Assembly: GCF_004912145.1 (NCBI RefSeq)
Contig: NZ_STGT01000003.1
Coordinates: 310,001-374,000, forward strand
DNA: 64,000 nucleotides
Source: Peteryoungia rhizophila
GTDB lineage: Bacteria; Pseudomonadota; Alphaproteobacteria; Rhizobiales; Rhizobiaceae
Reading direction: 5' to 3'
Shown: positions 1 through 9,194 of the stretch, piece after piece
How positions within the stretch are numbered: position 1 is the stretch's first letter
Layout of the letters: each line of letters begins with the position of its first letter
Program-made: the position numbers and the translations under genes
The notes under the pieces: model-generated
The model's input: only the letters and a program-made list of their open reading frames with translations
Told to the model about the DNA's origin: nothing
The model's database searches: none

Positions 1-326
1 GTGCCGAGGTTGAAGATCGCACTTGTGGCAGCATCCATCTGGTACTGCGTCCGGTCAGCGGGAGAGTTCTTCACAACAGCGGGCTCGAACTCTTCGGCCA
101 GAACAGCCGCAAAGATCGCATCGTTCTGCGCCATGGTGATCTTTGTCTTGCCAGGCACAAGCCTGGTGATCCCGATCCTTGCCAACTCGCGCCGCACAGC
201 AGCGCTGCGCATGGTGAAACCATTGCCGATCGTCGGAATGCCGACGGGATCGAGGTAGCAGGTCAGAACGGTGCCTTCATGGCCACGCGTAAATGCGCGG
301 CCACGTGGGGACGTGGTCGTGATCAT
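1..326 (-). CDS. phage endolysin, GH24 lysozyme family (3' end off window)
   Basis: Read on the minus strand from an ATG at 326, preceded by an AGAGGA ribosome site. The N-terminal region shows the GH24 triad: Glu in GHEG, Asp in YLDPVG and Thr in IPTIGNG, with the spacing of T4-type and RrrD-type muramidases. Such enzymes cleave the MurNAc-GlcNAc bond of peptidoglycan at lysis. The 3' end runs off the left edge, so length and any C-terminal domain are unknown. It shares the strand of the tail genes at 3.7-9.9 kb and is separated from them by two plus-strand genes. This places the prophage's left boundary outside the window. Confidence 0.85.
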   Translation of the reverse strand, partial: MITTTSPRGRAFTRGHEGTVLTCYLDPVGIPTIGNGFTMRSAAVRRELARIGITRLVPGKTKITMAQNDAIFAAVLAEEFEPAVVKNSPADRTQYQMDAATSAIFNLG

Positions 327-454
327 GGGTGATCCTCTGTTGGAATTAGGCAGGTATCGGCTACTGATAGGGTCAGGGAACTCGCCATCGATTGACGTTG
401 ACTGGCTCCAGTGATCTAACGCGGCGGCATGGATTAAACCGGGAGTTGATCTTA

Positions 455-1450
455 ATGTTTTCCAAGATCAGGCAGTGGGCGAGGCGCGTCGACAGCAACA
501 GCAGAAAGACGCTGGAGCGCCTGGAAGCACTGGAGAGAAGCTTGAAAGGCCAGAAGCCTTCCACAAAGAGTATGCCGGACAAGCCAGGGGATCAATCAAA
601 CTCAAAGCCCTTGAACCTTGACGGCGTGGAAGACGACACCGCTCAGTGGGTCCGAAAACTGGTGAGCACGCGCTTGCCCTGGCTGGCGCCGGAGACGCCT
701 TGGTTCACCGCTTCATCCGTCCTGTGGCTCGAGGCAAACCTGCAGCAGTCTGATCGCGTCCTGGAATACGGCGGTGGTCGCAGCTCCATCTGGTGGGCAA
801 AGCACGTCGAGGCGGTGACCACGGTCGAAGCATCGGCAGACTGGGCCGCGGCTATTCTTGCCAACGCCATGTCTCGTCCGGATCTCCTGAAACGTCTTCG
901 CATTTATATGGCGCCTGCAGATTGGAACCCATCATTCAACTCGGGACTGAAACCCTATTGGAAGCAGAACGACGTCCTGTCCGAGAATGACGCTCTGCTA
1001 ATGGAGAGAGACCTGCTGACGCCGACATTCGACGGCCATAATGTTTGGGCCTTCGATGGCGCAGTTCGTCCATTGGTCATGATGAAGAGGATGAACGATG
1101 ACACCAGCAACGTCGACATCATCGTGGTCGACAATACGGAGTCTCAATTCAGCTCAGCGCTTGCCGACGAGCTGATCCCGTCTGATCACTTCACACGTCT
1201 GGATTTTTGCGCTGGCCCCGGAGACCCGATCCCTGACCATCAAGAGGGCAAGCACATCACCTCCATTTTCGTTAGGCCAGAACGGTTGCGTTCCGCCAAG
1301 ATTGTTGAGACCCCCTACCCTACGACGCTGACCAGCGAGTTGAGGCTTAAGCATCAGACGCCATCCGACTTGCCGGATGACGGCCTGGAGGGCGCCTTGG
1401 AGAAACTCACGCACCGGTTGACACAGATACAGGCGCTAGGCAGGGCTTGA
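455..1450 (+). CDS. class I SAM methyltransferase-like protein (prophage cargo)
   Basis: 331 aa. The ATG at 455 is chosen because GGGAG lies 9 bases before it. Residues about 10-35 are charged and heptad-like, probably a short coiled coil. Residues 102-111 read VLEYGGGRSS, followed by WWAKHV and VTTVEAS, which matches motif I of class I methyltransferases and the acidic end of strand beta 2; IIVVDN near residue 222 fits a later strand. Similar proteins occur in surface-polysaccharide loci, but the substrate is not readable. It lies opposite to the phage late genes and next to an O-acyltransferase, so a role in lysogenic conversion is my inference. No catalytic residue can be assigned. Confidence 0.65.
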   Translation: MFSKIRQWARRVDSNSRKTLERLEALERSLKGQKPSTKSMPDKPGDQSNSKPLNLDGVEDDTAQWVRKLVSTRLPWLAPETPWFTASSVLWLEANLQQSDRVLEYGGGRSSIWWAKHVEAVTTVEASADWAAAILANAMSRPDLLKRLRIYMAPADWNPSFNSGLKPYWKQNDVLSENDALLMERDLLTPTFDGHNVWAFDGAVRPLVMMKRMNDDTSNVDIIVVDNTESQFSSALADELIPSDHFTRLDFCAGPGDPIPDHQEGKHITSIFVRPERLRSAKIVETPYPTTLTSELRLKHQTPSDLPDDGLEGALEKLTHRLTQIQALGRA

Positions 1451-1628
1451 ATAGCCTGAGCCATGGTTTTGCGCTCGGCAGCCGACATGGGGACCAACGT
1501 TGTTGAGGCTTCCCTTGCGCCAGCTGTGACACAGACGAGTGTTTCACCAAACCCGAGGGATCGGCAGAGAACACACATTGCTCTGCGTCGGTTATGACAG
1601 TAATGACCTACCCAGTTGGGGGTTATCC

Positions 1629-3659
1629 ATGCAGGTCAAATCGGCGCCCAGACGCGGCGACTTCTTTCCCATAGTTGATGCATTGAGAGCGGTCGCGGTA
1701 ACAGCAGTGGTCGGCTATCACGCAGGCCTGCCTTTCCTTCCCGGCGGATACGTGGGAGTCGACATATTCTTCGTGATATCAGGCTTCCTGATCATAAGTC
1801 ATATCCTCGACGAGCAGAGGCGCGGCGTTTTCCGCTTTTCCACATTCTACGCCCGCCGGGCGCTCCGGATCCTGCCACCATACTTTCTCGTGATATGCAC
1901 ATGCATGCTCGTCGCCCCCTTTGTCTTGGTCCTCCCGAGCGAGTTTGAGGAGTTTGGCAAGGAGGTCATGTGGTCCGCCGGCATGGCGGCAAACTATCTG
2001 TTCCTGAGCCAGCAAGGATACTTCGACGCTGATGCGAACACGAAAGTGCTGCTTCATTTGTGGTCCCTGGCGGTGGAAGAGCAGTTTTACCTATTCATCC
2101 CTCTCCTAATCGCCGGACTGTGGGCAGCAGGCCGTTGCCTCGCGCCCATAACAGCAATTCGCTTTGGCTGGCTCGTGGTGTTGGCGACCTTCAGCTTATC
2201 GCTTTTTTGGTGCATTCGTCTAACTGACTCCGAGGTCAATCACGCGTTCTACCAGATGCCATTGAGGGCATGGGAGTTGATCGCGGGAGGCTGCCTAGGA
2301 TTTGCAATACCAATCGTCAGCCGTTTGCCACGCGCTGCCTTGCAGATCTTGTTCTTGGTCGGCCTTGGCCTGATCATATATGCCATTGGATGGTTTTCAC
2401 ACGAGACACCTTTCCCTTCATTCTGGGCAGTCATTCCCGTTGTCGGAGCCTGCCTCTTAATCCTGTCGGGCATCGCAAACCCATCCTGGCTTCCGGTCAG
2501 GGTGATGACCATACGCCCTGTGTTGTGGATCGGCCTGGTGTCTTACAGTTGGTATCTCTGGCACTGGCCCCTGCTTAGCTTCACACGCATCTATAACTTT
2601 GGTCAGGCTGAACTCACACGGGACCTCCTAACGGCCGGATTGTCTCTAATGTTGGCCGTTGCGACATACCACTTCGTCGAAGTGCCGATTCTACGTCTGC
2701 GAAAGCAAAAGAAGCTACCAACAGACTGGAGACCAACAATCGTCGGCGCCGGCTTTAGCTTGGCTGCTGCCGCAGCAGGCATTTTTCTTTCATCGTTTGC
2801 CGCGCCAGTTGCCATCAAGACCGAGGCACAAGCTGACCAGCCAGCATCTCCTTGCGCCATAAGGGAGGGAGGCCTTGCGGACTGCCGCAGAGGGTTGCCG
2901 CTAAAAGGTTTGGTTATTGGCGATTCTCATGCGGCGGCAAGTTATCCTGTCCTTCGCCAGCTTGCTCACGGTTTCGGTCATGAAGCACTGTTGTCGGGGA
3001 CTGGCAGCTGCCCGCCCATCTTTGACGTTGAGATCAGGAGCAATCCAACTAGAAATATCGAGTGCACTGCAACTAAGAAGGCCGTCCGCGAGGCCCTATC
3101 TAGGAAGCTCTTTTCTCCAGAATATGCTCTTGTTGCCGCCAGGTGGCGAATATATGCGGATGGAAAATCCCGCAGGCTTACGCCGAGCAGCGCCGCTAGA
3201 GAAGGACTTTCAAGCCGCGATCTCTTTGTTCAGCAGGCAAGAAAGACTCTTCAGGAACTCACAAGTCGAGGCATTTCTCGAATAATCGTACTGGCGCCGG
3301 TCCCGACGATGCCAAAAGATTCGACAGCCTGTGTGCTAAGGTCTTGGCACAATTCGGTCCCATTTAAGGAAAATTGCTCGGCAAATCAAAATGACGAAGA
3401 CAGGAAACGGCAACTGGTATTGAACTGGCTGAAGGACGCGGTATCTGGCTTTCCGCAAGTTAGAATCATCGATCCTTTTCCGCAGTTCTGCACGGGAGAA
3501 CGTTGCGACCCAGTGATCGAGGGGCAGCTAGTTTATACAGACGATGATCATATAAACAACGATGGCATGCGGCTGATCATGAAGTCGCATTGGGATGATT
3601 TTCAATGGCTAGTGCATGGCCAACCACAGTCATTGCCGAAGAACGCCTCGCTACGGTGA
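1629..3659 (+). CDS. OafA/YrhL-type acyltransferase with C-terminal SGNH domain
   Basis: 676 aa. The ATG at 1629 follows TTGGGGG and opens just before the conserved acyltransferase-3 start (DALRAVAV, then VGVDIFFVISGFLI). About ten hydrophobic segments occupy residues 10-400, including the usual WSLAVEEQFYL and WYLWHWPLL motifs. A periplasmic SGNH domain follows, with GDSHAAA near residue 431 and DDDHIN near 637 supplying the Ser and the Asp/His. Members acetylate O-antigen or exopolysaccharide from the inner membrane. It converges on the tail-fibre esterase at 3708-4463. In phages such genes commonly change the host receptor; that role here is inferred. Confidence 0.9.
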   Translation: MQVKSAPRRGDFFPIVDALRAVAVTAVVGYHAGLPFLPGGYVGVDIFFVISGFLIISHILDEQRRGVFRFSTFYARRALRILPPYFLVICTCMLVAPFVLVLPSEFEEFGKEVMWSAGMAANYLFLSQQGYFDADANTKVLLHLWSLAVEEQFYLFIPLLIAGLWAAGRCLAPITAIRFGWLVVLATFSLSLFWCIRLTDSEVNHAFYQMPLRAWELIAGGCLGFAIPIVSRLPRAALQILFLVGLGLIIYAIGWFSHETPFPSFWAVIPVVGACLLILSGIANPSWLPVRVMTIRPVLWIGLVSYSWYLWHWPLLSFTRIYNFGQAELTRDLLTAGLSLMLAVATYHFVEVPILRLRKQKKLPTDWRPTIVGAGFSLAAAAAGIFLSSFAAPVAIKTEAQADQPASPCAIREGGLADCRRGLPLKGLVIGDSHAAASYPVLRQLAHGFGHEALLSGTGSCPPIFDVEIRSNPTRNIECTATKKAVREALSRKLFSPEYALVAARWRIYADGKSRRLTPSSAAREGLSSRDLFVQQARKTLQELTSRGISRIIVLAPVPTMPKDSTACVLRSWHNSVPFKENCSANQNDEDRKRQLVLNWLKDAVSGFPQVRIIDPFPQFCTGERCDPVIEGQLVYTDDDHINNDGMRLIMKSHWDDFQWLVHGQPQSLPKNASLR

Positions 3660-3707
3660 ATCGATAAGAGGCAGGCAGCATGACAAAGGCCGCCTGCGCC
3701 CCGCTCT

Positions 3708-4463
3708 TCAAGCCGCCGCCCCACGTGAAAGGCCGGTTCCAGTCGGCATGCCACGAGCGTTTGGGTTTACCAGATTCTTCGCCCATGTTCCCGTTTCCGA
3801 CATTGCACGAACCGTCTCGTAGCCGGCATGGAACTGCGAAAGACCGGTGAAGTGTGTACCGTCGACGGTGGGGAAATACCCAATGCCGGCAAACCCGGCG
3901 CGCGGGTCATTATCTGCGATGTCCTTCAGGACCGGATTAATCAACGGAGAGTTCGCCCAACTCGTCTCGGTAATGATGATGACAGTGTTAGCGTCAATGA
4001 ACCCGTCCGCCGTCAGCAGATCGAGCAAATCTGCAAACTTGGCCGGGTAAGCAGCAGCGCTTGCGTTATCAGCGCTGCCTTGGTTCCAATCGAAAACATC
4101 GTACGGTCGAGTGATCGCGACGGTGTCGAGAACTTCCTTAAGGCGCGTGTATTGTTCGCCGAACGTCGTGCCGTTGTGCCAATAGTCAATGCTTCGACCG
4201 TTTCGACCACAGGTGACAACTCGCTGACCTTCGCCCGTGATGTTGGCCACCACACTTGCCGCCTGAACAGTTTTGTGGTTGCCACCCAAAAAAAAGGGGT
4301 TGGCATTCCGATCAGGAATTTCCCAATCGTCGCCCAGCAGCGTAGTGTCGTCTCGGTTTGTAGCGTTGTTCCAGACGCGAACAAGACTACTGATATCGAA
4401 AGGTCCACCCTGACTGTCACCCGCAACGTTGCTCGATTGTCCTGCAGAAAGCCAATAGCGCAT
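3708..4463 (-). CDS. tail-associated SGNH/sialate-esterase-like protein
   Basis: 251 aa. Its ATG overlaps the stop of the upstream fibre gene (TGATG at 4461-4465), which indicates translational coupling. The protein opens with YWLSAGQSSNVAG, the block-I nucleophile motif of the SASA/sialate O-acetylesterase branch of SGNH hydrolases. VDGTHFTGLSQFH near residue 210 fits the catalytic Asp-x-x-His block. Such domains at phage fibre tips strip acetyl groups from receptor polysaccharide. It is the last gene of the tail block on this strand. The upstream in-frame ATG at 4649 would overlap the preceding gene heavily and is rejected. Confidence 0.75.
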   Translation of the reverse strand: MRYWLSAGQSSNVAGDSQGGPFDISSLVRVWNNATNRDDTTLLGDDWEIPDRNANPFFLGGNHKTVQAASVVANITGEGQRVVTCGRNGRSIDYWHNGTTFGEQYTRLKEVLDTVAITRPYDVFDWNQGSADNASAAAYPAKFADLLDLLTADGFIDANTVIIITETSWANSPLINPVLKDIADNDPRAGFAGIGYFPTVDGTHFTGLSQFHAGYETVRAMSETGTWAKNLVNPNARGMPTGTGLSRGAAA

Positions 4464-5260
4464 CAGAACCACCTTCCGATTGCCGTGAAGTAGGCAGATC
4501 GAGCAGTGCTGTCGGAGCTGGTAGAAAAATATCGAGCCGTGACGCTGGTTGCGCCGCGAGTGCGAATATTCAACCAGCCACTGGTGGAATTTATCCATGC
4601 GTGGATCCGGTTCGGCACACTGGCAGTCATGTCGATCGGCAAGTTCCATGTAATGTCACCGACAAACAGACTGCCCTGCGCACCGGTCGCATTACCGGAC
4701 GCAGTTCCCCAACAAACCACCTGACCATCGGCATACTTCATGTATTCGCCGTTCCCATTGGAACCATATTCAACCAAGCCCGCTTCTGCGATGATGTCCC
4801 AAGTTGCACCGTTGCAGCGGAACCTTGCAACTTGGCCGACCAGGCGCATGACGAATGTGTTCACGCCCTCGATAAGCTCGGATCCATCCCCCTTGACGGT
4901 TACGGAAAAACCGCTTCCGAGCTGAGAAATTCGAACCGAAACTTCGTAACCGTCACCAGCGGTCGCAGCAGCCGGCAGCGTGATCGTGCGGGAAGCCGCG
5001 CCCGCGTCAACGTTCACCAGCTTGTTCCGGTCACCCGTGACGAGCGTCGTGTTCGCGTTGACCGTGCGGGTTGGGGCGCCACTTTCGCCTTCTGCAACGA
5101 GCGGATGTCCGCCAGGCGTGACCCCATCATGAAGCCGAGCAAGGCGACGAACCGGATCAACTGTGAGCTCGCGTGCCGGTCCCACATATGCGTCAAACGC
5201 TGTTGCATCAGGAATATCGGCAGCGCCGATGCCTGCCATCCTTCTGGGAATACGCGCCAT
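4463..5260 (-). CDS. tail fibre-like structural protein
   Basis: 265 aa. The ATG at 5260 starts one base after the stop of the upstream gene; the ATG at 5278 is an alternative. The C-terminal half is rich in Ser, Thr, Gly and short beta-strand patterns, ending in a segment on wall-like residues (VCWGTASGN, then ITWNLPIDMTASVPNRIHAW), as in phage fibre distal domains. There is no enzyme motif. Its position between the DGVPSSG-type fibre protein and the SGNH protein suggests it joins the fibre shaft to the esterase tip. The function is inferred from position and composition. Confidence 0.7.
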   Translation of the reverse strand: MARIPRRMAGIGAADIPDATAFDAYVGPARELTVDPVRRLARLHDGVTPGGHPLVAEGESGAPTRTVNANTTLVTGDRNKLVNVDAGAASRTITLPAAATAGDGYEVSVRISQLGSGFSVTVKGDGSELIEGVNTFVMRLVGQVARFRCNGATWDIIAEAGLVEYGSNGNGEYMKYADGQVVCWGTASGNATGAQGSLFVGDITWNLPIDMTASVPNRIHAWINSTSGWLNIRTRGATSVTARYFSTSSDSTARSAYFTAIGRWF

Positions 5261-5261
5261 A

Positions 5262-6077
5262 TCAATCGTTCCAATCATATCCTGGAGTTGCGGGATCACT
5301 ATCAAAATTGAAGTCGTAAACGGCAGCGCCGACCATCACGGCGTATGCCAACGCTTCGGTTGCCGCAGCTTGGGCGGCGTCTCGGATCGGCTCTACTGCG
5401 GCGATCAGCTCCGCTTCCGCCTCATCCACGATCTCTTGTACGTCCACAGCCAGACCTTCAATCTGCGTCAGCAGAGCCGCACTGGCCTGGTCCGACCGCA
5501 TGAAGAAGAATTCACCGATTTTGACGCCCGACACCGGCATCCCCGCGATCAGTCCGCCCACTGCCGGCGAATTCCCAGACGCGGTCTTGATGGTGAGTGG
5601 AGGGTCGCCGTCGAAAGAGATCGTGACCGTACCGCTGGTGTTCGTGATAGGGACGACGAACTCCACGAGTGCCGCCCCATCTCCGAAAGGCAGCCGCGGA
5701 TTTGTCTCCATAGTAAAGGCGTTGACGACACTCTCGGTATCCGTCGCCGTTACAAATTGATATCCAGGCAGGAAGGTGGTGATCTGGGACCAAGAACCGG
5801 AGCCAGAGGCTCCCACCTTAACGTAAAGCCCGTTGTTTGCGGAGGCACTGTCGTCATAGACGACGCCAAGTGAACCATCTCCATAAGCCAGATCTGCGTT
5901 GAGCCCAGAACGCGTTGCCTTCCAGGTTGCGCCGCCAAGACCGCCAGCGTCTATCATGTTCTCGACAAACGTTCCCCAGCTGCGGAGTTGAGACTTTCGG
6001 ATCTCGTGCGAGCCTGAGGACGGCACCCCGTCTGTCACGAAGTCCCGTGCGACCTCACTCATTTTGGGTACAGTCAT
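5262..6077 (-). CDS. tail fibre/baseplate adaptor protein
   Basis: 271 aa. The ATG at 6077 has GAGGA five bases upstream; an ATG 36 bases earlier lacks one. The N-terminus (VARDFVTDGVPSSGSH, then RKSQLRSWG) is of a type I associate with rhizobial and other alphaproteobacterial phage tail proteins, where it probably docks to the tail tip. A beta-rich middle and an alanine/glutamate-rich helix near residues 205-250 follow, which could form a trimeric coiled coil. It is tightly packed with the next fibre gene. No catalytic motif is seen. Confidence 0.65.
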   Translation of the reverse strand: MTVPKMSEVARDFVTDGVPSSGSHEIRKSQLRSWGTFVENMIDAGGLGGATWKATRSGLNADLAYGDGSLGVVYDDSASANNGLYVKVGASGSGSWSQITTFLPGYQFVTATDTESVVNAFTMETNPRLPFGDGAALVEFVVPITNTSGTVTISFDGDPPLTIKTASGNSPAVGGLIAGMPVSGVKIGEFFFMRSDQASAALLTQIEGLAVDVQEIVDEAEAELIAAVEPIRDAAQAAATEALAYAVMVGAAVYDFNFDSDPATPGYDWND

Positions 6078-6139
6078 ATCATCCTCATGGGAAATACCTT
6101 CGGCAATTGCCAAGGTGGGGCGGAATAGAAGCTTTGAGC

Positions 6140-8239
6140 TTAGCTGACGGTGAAGCTGCCGGTCGCGACCGCTGAAGAGGCGATACCGGATGAATTCACG
6201 CTAGTCAGAAAGCCGTATTTGATGCCGGATGTCAGGCCGGTGACCACGCGACCATCGGCGATGTTCGGCGGACCATATTCGGTGGCGACAAGCGTGGCGC
6301 CGGAAAAGCTGTTTGCGGTGTTGATGTAGATCCGCACGGCCGCGAAGTTTGGAGAGTTCGGCGCCACCCAGGAGAAGCTCCCCTGCCCGGCGCCCCCGGT
6401 GACGCCGGCGCCCGTTACCACCCCAGGCGCGACAGGATCAGCGACAGCCGTGACCAGTTGATAGTCAGTCCATTCCGAAGGCGTTCCGCCACCCCATGCG
6501 CGGAGCCTGACACGATACTGCTGGCCATCGACGAGATAACCGGAGCGAACAAAGTTTTCCGCCTCCCCAGCAAACACAGATTGCACCCCCGTCGAGCCGC
6601 TGGTGCGTTCGTATTCCATCTCGTAGCGAAGACTGCTGTCGCCGGCGGTCCACTGACCACGCAAATAGGCTGCGGTCGAGCTGCCCGTGATGACCTCGTT
6701 CAGAACAGTCACTGTAAACCCAACAGGCGCCGGGACGCCTTCAGACTCGATCGGCGGAGGCGATGCACCAGGAACCCCTTCTTCCGTTCCCGCATCGAAA
6801 CCATACAGGCCCTCGGTCACGAGAATTCCGCTGAAGCTCACCCGCATGTTGCGCAGGTCGAGCGACACTGTGGATGTTATCTCGACGATCGCCTCGACGA
6901 GCCCGCGGCTGGGATAATGGACGCGAATGAACCTTTGATAGGCGCAGTTCTTTGCGGCGCGGTAGTCTGCCGTGACGGTGACCCGTCTCGCATTCGCACG
7001 GACATAAGTCAGCTTCTGCTTTCGCTGGCAGTGGTTGTGCGACTGGACAGCGGCATTGTCGAAGGTCTTCGTGCGCTCGGTCTCATCGAACTCGCCGTAT
7101 GGGTCTCCATAGAGAGAGGCATCCTCTGTATTGTAGTCTTTCGCGGCGTTCTGGTAGCGGCCCCGCACTGCAAGCACGGTCGAAGCCATGCGTTTGTTTT
7201 TGTCGACTTCGATCGCAAAGATGCTGTCCTGCGTCAGTCGAACAGAAGGCGCCACGAACTCGCCGGCATGCACGCCGATCTTCCCATCGCTACGCTCATA
7301 GACGACCAGCTCGGCGGCCTCATCGAGCGTGCGCCCAACCTCCACTGGATCGTTGTTCGTCCGGAACCAGAAGCCGCCCCAGTAGCGGCGCTCGTTGCCG
7401 CCACTGCGATTGGTCACGATTTCGTCGCAGACATCGGCGGCATGCATCCAGTCCGGCATATACATGCGTCCATATCCCAGCTTGCCGCCAAAAGGCTGCG
7501 CCAGGTGATCCAGTCGCATCAGGGCCAGATTTCTTGAGAATTCCCACGTGTTCGGGTTCGCGTGTCGGTGAGCGCCTGAACCGCCGGGCTGAGTTGAATC
7601 CTTGCGCGGGTCATAGAGCAGCGCCCCGTCCCCGATGGCAGAGTGCTCAGGCATCTGGTTGGGAAAGATCCGCAGGTAATACTGATCTTCAGGCGTTTTC
7701 GCACGCATGCGGACAGAGGCAAGGCCGTCGCCACGATGATTGCTCGTCCACGCGCCAGGGAAGGCTGAAACCACATCTGAATAAGCCGTCTCATCATTCA
7801 GGCCGACCCTGCTCACAATGTTCACATAAGAGGTTCCGCTTCGAACATACGCGTTGGTGACATTGCCAGATCCGTCAAATGCAAGCGCCTTGTCGTGCCC
7901 ATAATGCGTGACAAAGCCTTGAATGCGACGGCCGCACCAAACGATGATGTGATAGGCGACCCCATTTTTTTCCTCGAGGAAGACGTAGTCACCACCCTTC
8001 TTGACCCGACCGTAGACGATCGGAAGGGGCGGCACATTCTGTTTGAGATTGTAGGAACCATCCTCTGGCCGCGGAACCGAAGGCTTCTGCACCAGCAGCG
8101 ACTGAAGCATCCCGGCACCATAGGCCAGACCGCCATAGAGTGCCGCCATCGTCCCGAGATAGATGAGGTTCGACGCGATGACGCTCGTCGTGCCGATCGA
8201 CGCCACGATCGTCAAGGCAATGGATTCCAGAATACCCAC
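6140..8239 (-). CDS. phage tail tip/host specificity protein with fibronectin-like domains
   Basis: 699 aa. I choose the GTG at 8239: GGAGG sits just before it, and the GTG shares a base with the TAG stop of the previous gene. The ATG at 8308 would overlap that gene by 70 bases. A hydrophobic stretch at residues 5-45 is followed by PPLPIVYGRVKKGGDYVF, typical of tail-tip (J-like) proteins of alphaproteobacterial siphophages. The last 200 residues contain two fibronectin type III-like modules (WTAGDSSLRYEMEYERT; FSWVAPNSPNFAAVRIY). It should form the central tail tip that carries the fibre. Confidence 0.8.
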   Translation of the reverse strand: MGILESIALTIVASIGTTSVIASNLIYLGTMAALYGGLAYGAGMLQSLLVQKPSVPRPEDGSYNLKQNVPPLPIVYGRVKKGGDYVFLEEKNGVAYHIIVWCGRRIQGFVTHYGHDKALAFDGSGNVTNAYVRSGTSYVNIVSRVGLNDETAYSDVVSAFPGAWTSNHRGDGLASVRMRAKTPEDQYYLRIFPNQMPEHSAIGDGALLYDPRKDSTQPGGSGAHRHANPNTWEFSRNLALMRLDHLAQPFGGKLGYGRMYMPDWMHAADVCDEIVTNRSGGNERRYWGGFWFRTNNDPVEVGRTLDEAAELVVYERSDGKIGVHAGEFVAPSVRLTQDSIFAIEVDKNKRMASTVLAVRGRYQNAAKDYNTEDASLYGDPYGEFDETERTKTFDNAAVQSHNHCQRKQKLTYVRANARRVTVTADYRAAKNCAYQRFIRVHYPSRGLVEAIVEITSTVSLDLRNMRVSFSGILVTEGLYGFDAGTEEGVPGASPPPIESEGVPAPVGFTVTVLNEVITGSSTAAYLRGQWTAGDSSLRYEMEYERTSGSTGVQSVFAGEAENFVRSGYLVDGQQYRVRLRAWGGGTPSEWTDYQLVTAVADPVAPGVVTGAGVTGGAGQGSFSWVAPNSPNFAAVRIYINTANSFSGATLVATEYGPPNIADGRVVTGLTSGIKYGFLTSVNSSGIASSAVATGSFTVS

Positions 8240-8643
8240 TAAAGCCTCCAGATCGCCAACGGCTTGGCAATGATGCGTTTGAAGCCGTCTGGCGCGCGAG
8301 TCAGCCAACCCTCGCCATCGTGGATCACGCCGAATTGGCGAGTCATGTTTCGAGAACTGCCGACAGCGCCAAAGTCCCCCAATTGAGGTTCATCGACCAT
8401 GGTCGCGCCAATCGAAAGCGCGCACTCTTCAATCAGGGACACAGCACCACCCCGAGCAGCTAGAATATCGAGCTGCCCCTGCCCCGCTTTGTAAGCCCCA
8501 CGCAGATGCTCTGCGGCGTCGGGATAGCCGAGCCACTTCGCCCATTCGGCGATGACAAGACAGCAATCCACTTTGCCACCGGGCGTCCATGGCTCGTGCT
8601 CATAGGCGTCAAGAAAAGCCCGCAAACTCACCAGCTCGGCCAT
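8239..8643 (-). CDS. tail-tip assembly protein, possible Cys peptidase (DUF6950-like)
   Basis: 134 aa. It starts with MAELVSLRAFLDAYEH. A VDCCLVIAEW motif at residues 25-34 resembles the Asp-Cys pair of NlpC/P60-like phage tail peptidases, and FGVIHDGEGW near residue 105 could supply the His. Proteins of this size and position (directly before the tail-tip protein) are often annotated DUF6950 or as tail assembly factors. It overlaps the upstream gene by 16 bases and its stop codon shares a base with the next GTG. Peptidase activity is a guess from two motifs. Confidence 0.65.
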   Translation of the reverse strand: MAELVSLRAFLDAYEHEPWTPGGKVDCCLVIAEWAKWLGYPDAAEHLRGAYKAGQGQLDILAARGGAVSLIEECALSIGATMVDEPQLGDFGAVGSSRNMTRQFGVIHDGEGWLTRAPDGFKRIIAKPLAIWRL

Positions 8644-9194
8644 CTGATTTTCTTATCCCTCAGTCCAGGAACCCGTTCAGCGAACCGATCGAGGGCAGCG
8701 GAAGGGTTCAGCCTCTTTGCCCGCTCTTTTTGGTCGACGTCAGAGAGGACAGCCCCATTGTTGAGAACGCGGAGCGTGAAAGCGTTGACGACCTCGACAG
8801 TCACGACCGACTGGGACACCTCTTCCATCGCCTGGTCGGCCACCTTCATGTTGTCGATCGTGCCGGTGAATTTTACCTCGGGCTCGCCGACCGGCTGCTC
8901 GAAGTCGTCGAGCTCCTGGATCTTGATGACGACGGGAGAGCCGACGACGCTGCTGGTCTCGTCATAGTCCCAGACCTGGTCGCCAGTGGACGTATCGATA
9001 TTGATCAGCGACAGCGTGAGGGTAAAGGCCTCCCCGTTGATCGCCGCCTCGATACTGTCCAAACTCCCTTCCGCGAACTGCGCCGCGCGATAGATCTCGC
9101 CCGCCTCATCGATAAAGGCTCCGCCCGACCCATCCCAGAGACGCAGCACCGTATCCGGCAACGTGATGTCGACGAGTATCTTCAGCGACGCCAT
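8628..9194 (-). CDS. minor tail protein
   Basis: 188 aa, starting at the ATG at 9194 that overlaps the preceding stop (TGATGG). The sequence is beta-rich with many acidic residues (EGSLDSIEAAINGEAFTLTL; VVIKIQELDDFEQPVGEPEV), as in distal-tail-type proteins. It occupies the place of a distal tail or DUF1833-type component between the tape measure side and the tail tip. No motif gives a more exact role. Confidence 0.6.
   Translation of the reverse strand: MASLKILVDITLPDTVLRLWDGSGGAFIDEAGEIYRAAQFAEGSLDSIEAAINGEAFTLTLSLINIDTSTGDQVWDYDETSSVVGSPVVIKIQELDDFEQPVGEPEVKFTGTIDNMKVADQAMEEVSQSVVTVEVVNAFTLRVLNNGAVLSDVDQKERAKRLNPSAALDRFAERVPGLRDKKIRWPSW

Noticed and set aside
3828..4493. Plus-strand frame of 221 codons opposite the esterase gene
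   Set aside because: Shadow of the coupled minus-strand esterase gene, whose motifs and overlap with the fibre gene are clear.
6458..7537. Plus-strand frame of 359 codons opposite the tail-tip gene
   Set aside because: Antisense to a well supported structural gene; Arg/His-rich composition typical of shadow frames.
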